In this document: piece after piece, positions 39,384 to 52,422 of the stretch | Layout of the letters: every line of letters starts with the position of its first letter | Numbering within the stretch: position 1 is the stretch's first letter | Source: Polychytrium aggregatum | Taxonomy: Eukaryota > Chytridiomycota > Chytridiomycetes > Polychytriales | DNA: 64,000 nucleotides | NCBI RefSeq assembly: GCF_025602895.1 | Contig: NW_026516222.1 | Span: 682,001 to 746,000 of the forward strand | Direction of reading: 5' to 3' | The notes under the pieces: model-generated | The model's database searches: none | Seen by the model: the letters and a program-made list of their open reading frames with translations, nothing else | What the model was told of the DNA's origin: nothing | Program-made: the position numbers and the translations under genes

Positions 39384-42300
39384 ATGACCAAGGACGAAAC
39401 CCTGGCCGATCAGAAGAAGCAGCAGCAGGCCGACGACAAGGCTGCTGTCTCCAAGGCCGATCCGAAGAAGAAGGAGGCCGAGGAGGAGGAGCTGGTAATG
39501 ACTCGACCAGCAACGGCGTGGCCGCCCTTCTGCATCGCTCTTGGTGTCAGGACTCGACCGATCTACCGTCGGCACGGCCTGGCAACGGTTCTCCTGGTTT
39601 GCGCTCGCGCTCACCCATGTCTGCTGTTTGATTCTCGTTTGTCATCCATCTCTCCGTGCCCATATTGCCCGATCGCCCGCTTGATGGCGACCTCCTTGTC
39701 GACCACTCCAGTCCGAAGAGGACCAGCAGCTGAAAAACGAACTCGAGATGCTGGTCGAACGCCTCAAGGAAAACAACGTTGTCCTCCACAAGCCTGCTCT
39801 CGAGACCCTCCGTACACTCATCCGAACCTCGACCTCGTCCATGACGGCCGTGCCCAAGCCCCTCAAATTCCTGCGCGCCCACTACTCCACCAGCATCGCT
39901 GTCTTCGAGGAATGGCCCCAGAGCGACAACAAGGTTGGATTTCCCTCCTGCTGTTTGATATTATCTTGCTTTGTGGCCTCGATCTGGTTGATTGTCTCAA
40001 TTGGTCGCTCCGGCTAAACCGGACCCAGTCGACTGAGATGATCGGCTCGTGGTGGCTCCCAGCAGAGCGTTCTCGCTTCGACTGCTCCGCGAGATCTCTC
40101 TCGTTTGCTGGTCCATTGCCCTTGTCATTTGGCCTCATCGAGGACAATCTCTGTTGCATATCTGTGCCCAGTTGTTTGAATCGTGCAGCTGCATCCCTCG
40201 CCTCGCCTTCTGCGACGTTTTCATCTGCTCGTATTGATTCGGATCGCATTTCGACATGGCCGCCATCCAGAAAGACCTGGCCGACATTCTATCGGTACTC
40301 TCCATGGCCTATGCCGAGGAAGGCAAGCGCGATAGCTTGAAATATCGTCTGCTTGGATCTGGCGAGGCTCCTGGCTCCTGGGGTCATGAATATGTTCGGT
40401 AAGGACCGCACTCAGGCACACGTAGTGCCCATGCTCGGATATACCACCAATATCCTCCCCTTCAATCGTATTGGTCTTTTGATGCTCCTCCGGTTCTCAC
40501 ATCGTGACACCTCCCCCTCACCTTTTGGATCTCAAGACACCTCGCCAGCGAGCTTAGCGCCGAGTATCTGGCCAACTCCGAGGAGGAAAAGCCCACCGAC
40601 TACATCCTGGCTTTGGCCCTGGAGCTTGTTCCCTTCTTCCTGCAGCACAACGCCGAGGCCGATGCATGCGATCTGCTCCTCGAGATCGAGGCGCTTGACC
40701 AGCTGCCCAAGTTTGTCGACAAGAACACCTATCAGCGTGTCTGTCTGTACATCATCAGGTAACCATCTGTGTGTCTGGCAGAGGTCGCGCATGTGACATA
40801 TACAGCATCCGCTGTTGCAAGGTCGCTGCTCACCCTCATGTTCACGCTTCCGACATCTTCGCTCCCATACATAGCTGCGTCAACTATGTTGCCCCGCCCG
40901 ATGATGTGTCCATCCTCAAGACGGCCCACACCATCTACCGCAACCTTGGCCACTTGCCGGAGGCCCTGCAGATCGCCATTAAGCTGAACGACCAGGAGCT
41001 TATCCATGAAGATTTTAATAGCTGCCAAGACCCGTGAGTATCGGCTGCATTTGTTCGTACATAATGAGTTCTTCGCGCAATCTTGGGGGACGCTCCAAGA
41101 GTCCAGGAACAAGTGCTTAGCCACACCTGCGTCCTCCTCCTTCCTTCCTCGTCTGCGCTGCTAGACTGCTACAAAAGCAGCTCGCCTACATGCTCGCTCG
41201 CCAGCAAGTCAAGTTTGATGCAGACGAAGCCATCACCGAGATCCTCAACAACACCCAGCTCTCGTCTCACTTTTTGGCTCTTGGCCGCGACCTCGACGTT
41301 ATGGAAGCCAAGACCCCCGAGGACATCTACAAGAGCCACCTCGAGAACATTCGTACGTCTCTCGCTGCGGCTGTTCTTCGCTCATCTCTTGGAGCTGACT
41401 CCAATTCGTGTCGATATTGACTCTCACATCTCATTCGTCCTTGTCCTTTCTTGGGCATTGTGCTCATCGTTGCTCCCGATGCACCGTCACCGATGACCAT
41501 GGCGGCTCTCTGGCGGACCCTGCTTGTCCCACCAATGCGGCATGTAGGCTCTGGTGTTACAACCGTCGACTCGGCCAAGCATAACCTCGCCTCCACCTTC
41601 GTTAATGCCTTTGTCAACGCCGGCTTTGGCACCGACAAGCTCATGCTGGATCAGGATCAGAGTGGATCGTGGATCTACAAGAACAAGGATCACGGTGAGA
41701 CTCTGCTCGACTAGGCTCTCTGTGCTGCAGTGAAATGACAGCGGAAGGGGGCCAGATCCCGGCTCGAGAGCTGGCGCTCATACCTACTTGTTGGTAACTG
41801 CAGGCATGATCAGCGCCGCGGCGTCGATTGGCTCGATCATGTTGTGGGATGTCGAAACGGGCCTCACCCACATCGACAAATATCTGTACGCCGAGGACAA
41901 CAATGTCAAGGTAGGCAGTATCCACTCCCTTGGCCCATGAGGCTTTTGCACATGTCCATGCCGAGTGATTACGAACCACTCATCATTTGCTTTGATCATT
42001 CAAGGCCGGCGCTCTCCTCGCCATCGGACTGGTTACGGCCGGTGTCAAGAACGAGTCCGACCCCGCCCTTGCCCTGCTCAGCGAGTACATCAACAGCGAT
42101 CAGTCCGTCCTGCGCACTTCGGCCATCATCGGGTATGTATTGCGCTCGGTGGATGGTGATCGGTTTCAGCGAGCTGATCTCGGACGTGTCGAGTAGACTA
42201 ACGTTGCTCTCTCTCTCACTGTACTTGCGGAGCTCAGCCTTGGCATTGCATATGCTGGCACTGCACGCGAAGATGTCTTGGAGTTGCTGCTGCCCATTGT

Positions 42301-44264
42301 CAGCGACACTGGCTTGACCATGGAGATCTCGTCCCTGGCGGCCCTCTCTTGCGGCCTCATCTTTGTCGGCACTTGCCATGGCGACATCACCTCAACGATT
42401 CTGCAGTCGCTGATGGAGAGCGAGGACGCACAGCTCAAGGACGGCTACGCCAAGTTCATGGGCGTGGGACTTGCGTTGCTCTACCTCGGCAAGCAAGAGG
42501 CCAGCGAGCCCACGCTGGAGACTCTCAAGGTCATCGAGCACCCCATCGCCAAGCAAATCGAGGTCATGGTGGAGACCTGTGCCTTTGCCGGTGAGTTCTG
42601 CCTTGTGATGTCTTTCCCTCGGATCTGTGGCAACAAGTTGCGTCGCCGGCCTCGGTGCACGTTTGCATGGCAAAGTAGGCATGCATCCTGCGCATTGGCG
42701 CTGCCCACTAACGTCCGTACGAATGGCTAGCTACCGGCAACGTGTTGAAGATTCAAAAGATGCTGCATCTTTGCAACGACCACCTGGATCCCCAGAAGGA
42801 CGACGACAAGTTCCAGGCCATCGCTGTCCTTGGTGTGGCTCTCATTGCTATGGGCGAAGACATTGGCGCCGAGATGGCTCTGCGGCAGTTCAACCATTTG
42901 GTGGGTATACCAACAAGCCTGGCTACTCCTCCACGCTGGGCCACATCCTCAACTGCAATCGCTGCTTTCGCTCGTGACGTGTCTGCATTGGATCCCGTGC
43001 CCACATCGAATATCATGCCTCGTCCTGGGCACCATATCCAGGCGTTCCTTGGTCTCGCAAGCGAGTCTGCTTTCTAATTCTACCGTGATTCGATCGCAGA
43101 TGCACTACGGCGAGCCTGTGATCCGACGCACTGTGCCCCTGGCTCTGGGTCTCTTGTGTGCGTCCAACCCCCTCGTGCACGTCCTCGACATCCTGAGCAA
43201 ATACTCGCACGACAACGATCCGGATGTCGCCATTTCGGCCATCTTTGCCATGGGTCTGGTCGGCGCCGGCACCAACAACGCCAGGATGGCACAGATGCTG
43301 CGGCAACTCGCTGCCTACTACCACAAGGAGCCCAACCATCTGTTTGTCGTCCGCATCGCCCAGGTTGGTTTCTGTGTCGTGGTGCCGCATATCCTCACCC
43401 CCCCCCGTGCGCCTATTCGTTGACAGCGGCCATACGGACGCAGTCCCATCTTTCTCGCTGCCAGGCACAGCGTTTTGCTGACATGCATTGTTTGCTTGAT
43501 TTCTTCCGAAACAGGGCCTCCTCCACATGGGCAAGGGCACTTTGACGATCAACCCGTTCCACTCGAACCGCATGCTGCTCTCTCCTGTAGCTATGGGCGG
43601 TCTCTTGACCACGCTGATCGCATTTATGGATCCCAAGTACAGTAAGTGGCCGCATAGCATCTCCGATCTGACAACACCCTGAGACATCAGAGCTCCCCCC
43701 CCCGTCGATATGGCGTTTCTTCTGTCCATGTGTGCGTAGCAGAGTTCGTTAACCTCATCGGATCTTGTCCATATCGTACTGTCCTTGCCCAGCTATCCTG
43801 GCTCGAGCGCACTACTTCCTGTACTATCTGGTGCTGGCCATGTACCCGCGATTCCTGGTGACTCTGGATGAGAACCTGAAGAGCATCCCGGTGACGGTCC
43901 GCGTCGGTCAGGCCGTCGATACTGTTGGCCAGGCTGGACGACCCAAGACCATCACCGGCTTCCAGACGCACTCGACTCCGATCCTGCTGGCCTCGACAGA
44001 GCGTGCCGAGTTGGCAACGGAGGAGTGGCTGCCGTTGACGCCCGTGCTGGAGGGCTTTGTGATTCTGAAGAAGAACCCTGAGGTAAGTCGACAGTCCTCT
44101 CGCTCTGGCCCTACTTGAGCTTGCACATGAGAACACCACGCCATGTTGCCGCGGCTGACACCCAACTCGTTCTGGACATTGATTCGCTTCATCTCTCGCC
44201 AACCCACTCACTGCTGATTCGGATTGCCTCGCAGTGGATGGACGAGGACAAGGACACAAAGTGA
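39384..44264 (+). CDS. RPN1: 26S proteasome regulatory subunit RPN1 (PSMD2)
   Basis: This large scaffold of the proteasome base binds ubiquitin-like shuttle factors. About fifteen short introns interrupt the gene. The start is [12 protein letters not shown] with a lysine/glutamate-rich N terminus. Typical blocks are [62 protein letters not shown] and [19 protein letters not shown]. The PC repeats follow: [53 protein letters not shown] and [16 protein letters not shown]. After them come [17 protein letters not shown] and the C terminus [14 protein letters not shown] / WMDEDKDTK. All parts of the family are present in order, so a full-length product is expected. Confidence 0.95.
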
Positions 44265-44867
44265 TCCCGCCGCTGCTTGAGCGTGATAGCGCATCCATTT
44301 CCACCCTCCCGAGCATCATTTCTTCTGCCTTTGGTGCTCCCTCCATGGGATCGACTGCAGGACGTGCTGTATCGTTCCAAGCTTCCGTCCTGGACAATAA
44401 AATGCGAAATGAGCCCACCTTGAACATTCGTGCTTGCCCCCAGTGGTGTCTTTGTCTTGGTCCCCGGGCGCAGCTGTCGATCGTGGGCAACGCTCCAGCC
44501 AACATACAGCTGCCGATCTGGCGGGCTCCGGTTCATGTATCCCACTCGCTTGCCGTTGCATTTGTCGTTGCCCCGCCCTCCTCCTCGACTGCGACTCGGC
44601 CCCCATGACAGCACCCACCCGTTGCTGACAAAAGGGCGCCATCAAAACCGAGGCGGCACCGGGCTCTCTGACATCCGAGCGCGGGTCGCCAACAAAGAGC
44701 GTGTGGGGTTCATATTCAGGAGCATCAGCCGGATCCGCATCAGCAACGGGCGATCAGGCATCGCAACGACCCAGAGACCCCAGGCTTCTCGCTGGCATCG
44801 CTGAGCACTCACCAGACTCGCTTTCGGCAACCCCTCGCTCGTCTTCTCGATCCATCTGTCAAGCGAC
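44265..44867. other. intergenic, no gene seen
   Basis: Between RPN1 and the methyltransferase. Open frames here lack motifs; promoter and leader of the next gene are expected. Confidence 0.45.
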
Positions 44868-45683
44868 ATGGCAACACCAACCCCAGAAACGATTGCTACC
44901 CGCAACCAAGAGCTGCTCCAGTGCTGGGACAACTTTGCCAACGACTTTCGGCACTACGAAAAGATCATGCAGCAGTCCTGGCGACCACTGCTCAGCCACA
45001 TGGACCTCGGCTCGGCCCGCAGCATCCTCGAGGTCGGATGCGGGCGCGGCGAGTGTGCCAAGGCCATCCTGGGCATGGCCCCGTCCGGCTGCAGCGTCGT
45101 CACGTCTGACTTTTCCTCCGAGATGATCAAGGCAGCTACTGCCGCTCTCGAGGCCCATGACGCCCTGCCAAACCCTGGCAGGGAGGGCCAGCTGCGGATC
45201 GAGCAGATGAGTGCCCTGGATCTGCACAGCGTCCCCACGGCCTCGATCGATCGGTACATCGCCAACATGCTCCTGCACCTCGTGCCCGACCTGGACGGCA
45301 TGCTGCGCGAGACTCGCCGTGTCCTCGATGCCAAGACCGGCATCGCCGGATTCACCATCTGGGGCGACCGAGCGCAGAGCCTGGTCTTCAGCCTCCGCCC
45401 GGGCCGAGAAGACAGCCCCAACTTTGACGCCGGCCGTGATCTGGATGCACTCGCTCGACGAATCCATGCCGCCGGCTTCTCCAAGGTGCGCATGTGGCGC
45501 CAGCCATGCATCTTTGAGCTGTGGGACCCCGAACGGGTGGTCGAGTTCTGGATGCACTCGGAGGGCAAGACGATCCAGGACACTGAGTGGCTCCAGGAGG
45601 CCCGCAAGCGAACCACCCGGGCAATCTGTGACGAGGGCAAGCCGATTGGGCTCGAGGCCGTGATCATCCTCGCGATGCCCTGA
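44868..45683 (+). CDS. class I SAM-dependent methyltransferase
   Basis: A single exon of 271 aa. The Rossmann-fold motif I is ILEVGCGRGECAKAIL (residues 52-67). The acidic residue after strand 2 is in VVTSDFSSEMI, and motif post-I and the IDRYIANMLLHLVPDLDGML segment follow the usual order. It resembles UbiE-like or Methyltransf_11 enzymes, but the substrate cannot be told. There is no targeting signal or membrane segment, so a soluble location is likely. The short leader and lack of introns contrast with its neighbours. Confidence 0.85.
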   Translation: MATPTPETIATRNQELLQCWDNFANDFRHYEKIMQQSWRPLLSHMDLGSARSILEVGCGRGECAKAILGMAPSGCSVVTSDFSSEMIKAATAALEAHDALPNPGREGQLRIEQMSALDLHSVPTASIDRYIANMLLHLVPDLDGMLRETRRVLDAKTGIAGFTIWGDRAQSLVFSLRPGREDSPNFDAGRDLDALARRIHAAGFSKVRMWRQPCIFELWDPERVVEFWMHSEGKTIQDTEWLQEARKRTTRAICDEGKPIGLEAVIILAMP

Positions 45684-46060
45684 GCACCGATCTGCGGGAG
45701 GAGACATGGATGAGAGCAGTCCATGGAAATACAGTCTCGATCCATGGAAATACAGTCTCGATCCATTGAAATACAGTCTCGATCCATTGAAATACAGTCT
45801 CGATCCCGTCGCATGAAGTTCCTTCGCTCATGGAGATCCACTGGTGTGGGCCGTGGCCATCCCGGCGAACGAGTTGCTGGGCCGATGTGGTCGGCACTGG
45901 TCGGGAGTGGAGTCGTCCCGCGCTGTGCTCTCGCTGTGTTCTCGTCGATCCTCGCCCTGCCAAGTCCGCTGCCAATGTCCGGTTCTCGTCGGCTCCGTTT
46001 CGAATCCCATCAGCCCACAGAGCCCACAGAGCCCGCTCACACCACTCCCAGCAGCGCACC
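45684..46060. other. intergenic with 21-bp tandem repeat
   Basis: It holds the tandem repeat described separately, followed by the leader of the VAMP7-like gene. The opposite-strand open frame with repeated ETVFQW units is an artefact of the repeat. Confidence 0.6.
45722..45805. repeat. 21-bp tandem repeat
   Basis: Four units of ATCCATGGAAATACAGTCTCG, the last two with ATTGA in place of ATGGA, sit just downstream of the methyltransferase stop. Confidence 0.9.
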
Positions 46061-47351
46061 ATGGCATCGTCGTCGTCCTCAGCAGGCTCCTCGATCATCT
46101 ACGGCCTCGTTGCTCGAGGCCCTGTGATCCTGGCCGAGCACGCCACCTCGACTGGCAACTTCACCACCATCACCCAGCACATTCTCGAGAAGATTCCCCA
46201 AGGCGACTCCAAGCTGACCTATGTTTACGATAGGTTGGGCATCGCAGAGGATGCGGGAGATGGACCTCAGCTACGGCGATTACGGGACCGCATCGCTCGG
46301 ATTGCGACAGCACCATGTCACTGGAGGCGTTTCTCTGGCCCCAAGTCGCATAGTATCAACATGCATCGTGCGACTCGCCAGCGCCGGCATTGATGGCCGG
46401 ATGCTGTTCCGACATCGACCCCGAGCACGGTATGCTGATCGATTTGCGTTCCTCTATCCCAGATATCTCTTCCACTATATCCAGCGCAACGGCATCATCT
46501 ACCTGTGCCTGGCGGACGACACCTTTGGTACGTTGTTCTGCCGCCGACTGATGTCTGTCAGTCTCGGCCAGGGCACCAGAGAGCGGGGTGATGGATGCCC
46601 CTTGCTCATTCACAGGATCGAATGGCCCTCGCTCCGTCTGGCTAAAACAGAACTGCGCTGCTGACTTGATCCCAGGCCGACGCATCCCGTTTGCTTTCTT
46701 GGAGGACATTGCTGCCCAATTCGAGACAACCTACGGCGCCCGGGGACAAACGGCCATAGCCTATGGACTCAACGAGTTCTCCAAGACCATTGCCGCCCGG
46801 ATGGTATGCAGGCTGCAGTCGTCTTGGCCCGGCGTATCTGATCTCGACAATGCCTCCAGCAGCACGGCGACGGACAACGGCTTGCCAAGTGGGCCTTTGG
46901 AGACCGCTGCCCCCTTGGGCAAACGGGCGGGGTGGGGGAGAGTGAGGGCGATGGAGCAACCAAAGGTGGCTTGCTGACCCCGACCGATCCAGACCGATCC
47001 AGGCTGATCCCGACCGATCTCCATCGACAGGAATACTTCTCGGCCAACCCCGAGGCCGACAGTCTCCGCCGAGTCCAGGGCGAGATCGACCAGGTCCGCG
47101 ACGTTATGGTCCACAACATCGAAAAGGTCCTCGAGCGCGGCGAGCGCATCGAAATCCTGGTCGACAAGACCGAGTCGCTGAACGCAACGTCGTTCGCATT
47201 CAAGAAGCGATCGACGGCCCTCCGCCGCGCAATGTGGTGGAAGAATACCAAGCTCATGGCCGTGTTGGCCGTCGTCGCCGTCCTTCTGGTCTACGTGCTT
47301 ATCGGCAGCGTCTGCGGCCTCCCAGCCTGGGGCCAGTGCTTTGCCAAGTGA
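46061..47351 (+). CDS. longin-domain R-SNARE, VAMP7-like
   Basis: This is a vesicle SNARE for fusion with the vacuole or endosome. Four exons sum to 229 codons: 46061-46233, 46463-46527, 46676-46803 and 47031-47351. The N-terminal longin domain starts SIIYGLVARGPVILAEH and continues through RRIPFAFLEDI. The SNARE motif in exon 4 contains VQGEIDQVRDVMVHNIEKVL with the zero-layer arginine, then ERGERIEILVDKTESL. A C-terminal membrane anchor (MAVLAVVAVLLVYVLIGSV) is followed by a short luminal tail. The 228-aa length matches VAMP7 (220 aa). Ykt6 is excluded by the membrane helix. Confidence 0.95.
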
Positions 47352-48365
47352 TGTTACTGCCCTTGTTACCAGCAATGTGGCAATGCTGTTGTCAATGCGG
47401 TCATGTTACTGCGGGCGTGGTAATATTACAACTTGACAATATTGAACCGGGACACCCTGGGCTGTCGCTGTTTCCCGGTCTGAATACATCGCTGTGGATG
47501 TATTCAAGACGGGAACAACCGCACGATCTGCCCACCGGGGCTACGCAAGCTCAACAGACCTGTGTCGCTGATGCCAGAGAATGCGGACACTGCCCCGTTA
47601 TTATCAGCAGCGACTGCACTGTCGATACCGACACCATCGTCGTCCTCTGATATCCAACCCCGGCCCGTGCCCTGTCTTGGCTTTGCCCAACTCCCCGCCC
47701 TTGATTTGAACACATCCCTTCCCATGTCCAGCCCGCATCCATGACATTCCCGTGCTCGTATTCTCGTCCGGCAACCCGTCCTTCCAGAGCCACCGCCATC
47801 GTCTCCATGCCGCCGTCGTGCTCGCTGGACTGCGAGCGGACGCCCCTCGGGCCAGTTTTGGTCCATTGTCATGGCTCTCCCACTGCCCGCCCCGTCCGCC
47901 CCCCAGTCCCTCGTCGCTGCCCAGCTCGTCCCGGCGGAGACCCCTCCCTCGAGCCAGGACGGCAATCTCCACCCGCACTGGTCTCTGCGTCGAGGAGCAT
48001 CGGCAGGCCACTCACCGATGGTGCCCTTCATCCCCCCTTCATGTCTGGCTGGCCCAGAGCCGGCCTCTCTCGGCGCCAGCATCGATCGATCGTCGTCCAG
48101 GACCGAGCCGCTCGTCGTCAGACCTGATCCGTTCGCTGCTATCGCCGGTCTTGGATCTCAGCCGCCCGACTCTGCCTGGTTCCGGCACATTCTCGCTCCA
48201 CTCGCTGGGGATCGCCGATTCGAAATCCAAACTCGCAACCGCATTTGCTGGAGCTCGCTCTCTGTGGATCGCACCCTGGCAATTTTCCCACACCCGCTCT
48301 CGTCTTGCAACTCGGTTTGCGCATCCCTGGACATCCGGGCACAGATCAAACCAGCCTGACTTGCT
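47352..48365. other. intergenic region containing a Fanzor-end mini-element
   Basis: Apart from the mini-element at 47443-47610, open frames on both strands are serine/proline/arginine-rich and unconvincing. Some could be an upstream exon of the VAC7-like gene, whose true start is uncertain. Confidence 0.4.
47443..47610 (+). mobile_element. Fanzor 3'-end mini-element 1
   Basis: The first part (47443-47530) aligns over its length to the reverse strand of 59040-59120, including GCTGTCGCTGTTTCC and a hairpin GTCTGAATACAT...ATGTATTCAAGAC. The second part (47505-47600) aligns to the 3' end of relic B from GGGAAACAATCGCACGA through the last bases before its end. No nuclease coding sequence remains. 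It lies about 90 bp downstream of the VAMP7-like stop. Confidence 0.7.
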
Positions 48366-51300
48366 ATGGCATCGACTGCCGCTGCTGCCGATCGACAGGG
48401 CAAGGAAGCCAGTCCTCTCGAGCCTACCCTCGAGCGCCAAAGTGCAGATCGCCCGGTGGATCGCCCAGCGGGTCCCGCCGATCTCCAACGCCATGGTCCT
48501 CGCACCCATGCTCGGGGTGCTCGATTTCAACGCCACCCGCAGCACACTGTCTCGCTGAGCCCAACCACCACCACCACCACCGGCAGCAGCAGCACCAGCA
48601 CCACCACCAGCAGCGCCCATATCTCCACTATCACCACCAGCCCGGCTCTCGTCGCCGACTTGCCCGGCTCCCACTTTGCGGGCCAGCAGGACCCCACGTC
48701 CTTGGCGACCTCTGGGAAGCACCTGGCCTCGATCTCCATCCACAACCGGTCGCCCAGTCGCCCTGCAGGCTTCGGTCGCTATCCAAAGCGGCCCTCGGCC
48801 CTGGCCACCCATCTCCACATGCCGATCTCACGCCAGGATGTCCCTCTGCACTCGCCCGAGTCGAGCGACCACGACAGCGACCTGATGCAGCAGACCCCGC
48901 CGTCCATGTCGTTGCCACCGCCGATCCGCCATCTCCCAAGGACGGCGACGCTGCCTGTTCCGGCAAGGTCGACATCGGCATCGCCGTCAAAGTCCCACAG
49001 CCTGCTCGTTCCTGTCGTTGCCTCGCCCTCCCACTCGATTGGATACGGCGGGTTGCGCTCGTCGTTCTACCAGTCGCAGAGCCACCAGATCTCGGTCGAG
49101 ACCTCGCTCTCGATTCATCCGCACCATCCCCAGGCCCGGCCCTCCATCTTTTCATGGAACTCGGTAAGTCCATGCGCTTGTCGGCCTGTGTTGCGTCCTT
49201 GTCATCGGCAGCGTAACATGGGCACCTGTCCCCCAGTGCGGCACCGCTGTCCGCTTGTTCCGAGGCTCCTTGTCTGGCTTGCTTGGGGTTGTCTGGCATC
49301 GCTGGGCATCGCCAGACATCGTCAGGCATTGCACAACATCCCAGGCTTCACCAGCAACCGTTCTGCCTTCAATTTGCCGGGTCACCGCCTCACATCACCT
49401 GGTTTTATCGGCCGTGGTCTATCCTTGCCTGGCCGCCGGACTGGGCCATGTGAAGCGCATCTCACTCCCGTCCCTGCCGAGCCCTGCTGAGCATCCATGC
49501 CCGTGTCCGGCCATGATGGCGATCCAGGCCGATATTGACCCGGACGACTGGTGTTTCGGTTGCGAGCTCGCACTGCGGTCATGATTTCCCTTGGCAGCCT
49601 CGGGGCATATGCGCCGATGTGAATGCGCCACCAAACGAGTCCAGCCGTTCTCACCCGCCTTGACCACACTCTCTCTGCCTCGCTCTGCCACCCACCACAC
49701 AGGGGTCAGGCAGCACATCGGCGAAATCGGGAGGTAAGATCCATCTGTCCACGCCAGCAGAGTGCGGTGTCGACGATTGGCTTGTTATTTGAAGCGAGCA
49801 TGTACTCCATGCCTATGCACCAGCCAGACGATTGAAGTAGATATCCACTGATAGTGGTTACGGATGCGCCTCTGATGTCCCTCGCACAGACGACGATGAG
49901 GATTTTGTCTACACTCGTTCTACCGGCCGCCGCACCCTCCGCGCCCTCAAAGGAGCTATGGAATACCGTCCGCTGTCGAGTCTTTCGGGCTCGTCCGGCT
50001 CTTCGTATCCTTCTCTTCAGTCGTCTCCCGGTGGCTCAGCCGGGTTACTGCATCCAAATCATGCTGCTCCCGTGAGCCCTTCCCAGTCCTTTGGTCGCAA
50101 CCTCCCCTTTGGCTACGGTTCGTTTGTTCGGCCAAAGCGTCCAGGGCCAGCCCGCAACATCGGCTTCAAGGATAGCCCCGATTCTCGGCGGACAGGATAC
50201 TCCAAGCTCACTGGCCAGCGGTCGCCGGGCCTGGAACATGAAGGCTTCAACCTCCCCGGTGGCGACGAGTCACTGCAGTCCCCGATGGCACTCGATTCCC
50301 GTCCTCTACTTGCGCAGACCCACGAATACGTCCGCACATTCTACCGATCGTTGCTGTCTCGGCCGACCCACGCCGCTCCATTCGAACACCCTCCTCCTGC
50401 CGTGCTCGTGCCCGTGCCTGGCGAGTCAAGTCCGCTTCTCCCCCGATCTCGGATGGACGTTTCCGGCATGGATCGTTCTCAGGCCTTGCTGCTGAACGAG
50501 CGCCTGGATCCAGCTTCCCGAGACCCACTCAGGGTCTCTGTCGCTCGAGGCATCCTGATCCAGTCGCCGCGACCCAATCCATCGCGGTCGTGGTTCCTGT
50601 CATCGATGCTGTTTTTGCTCATGGTCGTTTCGATCGCAGCCTTTGGAGGATTGCTGTCGTATATCCTCCTGTTCGGCAAGCCTTTGATTGGTCTGGGCTG
50701 CATCGGCATCAACGGCAAGACCCTGGTTGCGACCAAGCACGTCTTTGCATTCGATGTCGAGCTGGAGGCCCACAACTTCAACATGAGCCCCGTCGAGGTC
50801 GTCTTTGGCGAGATCGACATTTCTGTCGCTCGTCCGGGTAAGCGAGTGTGAGAGTGCTGCAGGGACTTTAACGCTCCGTATCGCCGACTTGTCTTTGCGG
50901 ACTCGCTCGCCGAGTACATTCGACTCATGAGACTTGCGCTTCTTGCACGTCTTTAGATGACTTTGGCGGCAACGGCTATTCTAACGGCACAAACTCGGAG
51001 GCACCAGGAAGGACCATCGTGGGCCACGTCTCGCGTCTGAAGGAGCCAGCGTTCTTTGACAGCAACCAGCGCTCAGTTGAAGTCATCCGGATTGAAGTGC
51101 CGAGCCCCCGACCAGGGTCCCACGAGTAAGCTGCATGGAAGGAATATGCTGGCTGTTGTCGTGATAGGGGCGGCAGCGGTGGTCTTGGTGACAGGGGCGC
51201 GATAACACATCCATCCTTTCCGACGACGTGGAATGCTGAGCGAATGTGCCTCTCTTGTCTGATCCGAATGTGGCTGTTTCGACATGCGTGATGGTGCGAG

Positions 51301-51457
51301 CAGGATCTACGAAGCCTTCCCATATGTGCTGCGGCTGCAAGGCTTTCTGATCTACAACGTGACCGGCGGCTGGATTACGTATCGCAACCGGCTCGACCAC
51401 GCCTTCTTCATCGAGAAGCGCCATCACCGCGAGCTCCAGAGTCAACGCCTGGGCTAG
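48366..51457 (+). CDS. VAC7/TAG1-like vacuolar membrane protein
   Basis: This is a likely regulator of vacuolar phosphoinositide signalling. Four exon segments were read: 48366-49164 (start uncertain), 49889-50837, about 50957-51123, and 51304-51457 (stop). The N-terminal half is disordered and rich in serine, proline and threonine. Exon 2 begins DDDEDFVYTRSTGRRTLRALKG and carries one membrane helix (FLSSMLFLLMVVSIAAFGGLLSY, about 50590-50660). After it comes a LEA-14-like beta domain with LVATKHVFAFDVELEAHNFN, the pattern known from Vac7 and Tag1. The C terminus YEAFPYVLRLQGFLIYNVTG continues that domain. No enzymatic residues are expected. Confidence 0.65.
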
Positions 51458-52422
51458 TTACAGCAAGCTGTGTTCATCACCAGAGCCTCCAAGCAGTTTT
51501 TGCAGTGCCTTGAAGTGATTTCCGAATGGTCACCGACCTATTCCTCCCCCCCCCGAATGACTCCCAGCGATTCCGATTGCAAATAGTATATATTCAGTGT
51601 CCATATCGATGAGCCCAGGTGTAACAATTGGTGTGATGAGCTGTGGGTGCCTCTGCTTCTCAGTAACCAGCCCACCGCACATCCACATCCACATCCACAT
51701 CCACATCCACATCCACATCCACATCCACATCCACATCCACATCCACATCCACATCCACATCCACATCCACATCCACATCCACATCCACATCCACATCCAC
51801 ATCCACATCCACATCCACATCCACATCCACATCCACATCCACATCCACATCCACATCCACATCCACATCCACATCCACATCCACATCCACATCCACATCC
51901 ACATCCACATCCACATCCACATCCACATCCACATCCACATCCACATCCACATCCACATCCAAAACAGCGCCACAGCCGAAAATAGTGTCTGCTCCCTTGT
52001 CCGGGAATGGCGCTGGCTTGTTCGCGGCGTTGGGTTTCACGCCATCGGCCGATTGTGTCGCGTGCCCGCACTCGAGCCGGATGGAGCCGGAGCCGTTTCA
52101 GGCTCTGAAAAAGCGTCCCAGCATTATTCGCACGCTTGGGCGGATGTCGCTGTCTGGCCAAGGAGACCGCTCCAGCTCGCCTCTGCGAGAGCAACAGCAC
52201 TCACATACGCTCCTCCCGCAAAGACATTCGGCTTCGACGGTAGGACTGCCGTGTGGGAGAGTACGGCGGCGCACCGACTGCTCCGACTGCTCCGTGTGCG
52301 CCGCAATCAATGCGACCCGGCTGGTCAGGCTCGGGGCTAACGGACTGGGTTGGTCCTGCTTGCGTCTGCGTTTCAGCCACAACGAAATAAGCGAGCTCGT
52401 TTCCCTCTCCCTGGATTCAAAC
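51458..52422. other. intergenic region with hexamer satellite
   Basis: It contains the satellite at 51677-51961 followed by about 460 bp of unique sequence before the E2 start. Open frames spanning the satellite are artefacts. Confidence 0.7.
51677..51961. repeat. (CACATC)n hexanucleotide satellite
   Basis: About 47 essentially perfect copies of CACATC. Translation in any frame gives dipeptide repeats (HI, HP, MW, CG, DV), explaining several long open frames. Confidence 0.97.

Noticed and set aside
41000-44300. Several separate small genes in the RPN1 interval
   Set aside because: The open segments match successive blocks of a single RPN1 protein in order and are bounded by GT-AG signals.
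45664-46098. Minus-strand open frame with repeated ETVFQW units
   Set aside because: It is created by the 21-bp tandem repeat.
51530-52340. Several 110-250 aa open frames of MW, CG, HI, HP or DV dipeptide repeats
   Set aside because: All are translations of the (CACATC)n satellite and have no unique conserved domain.
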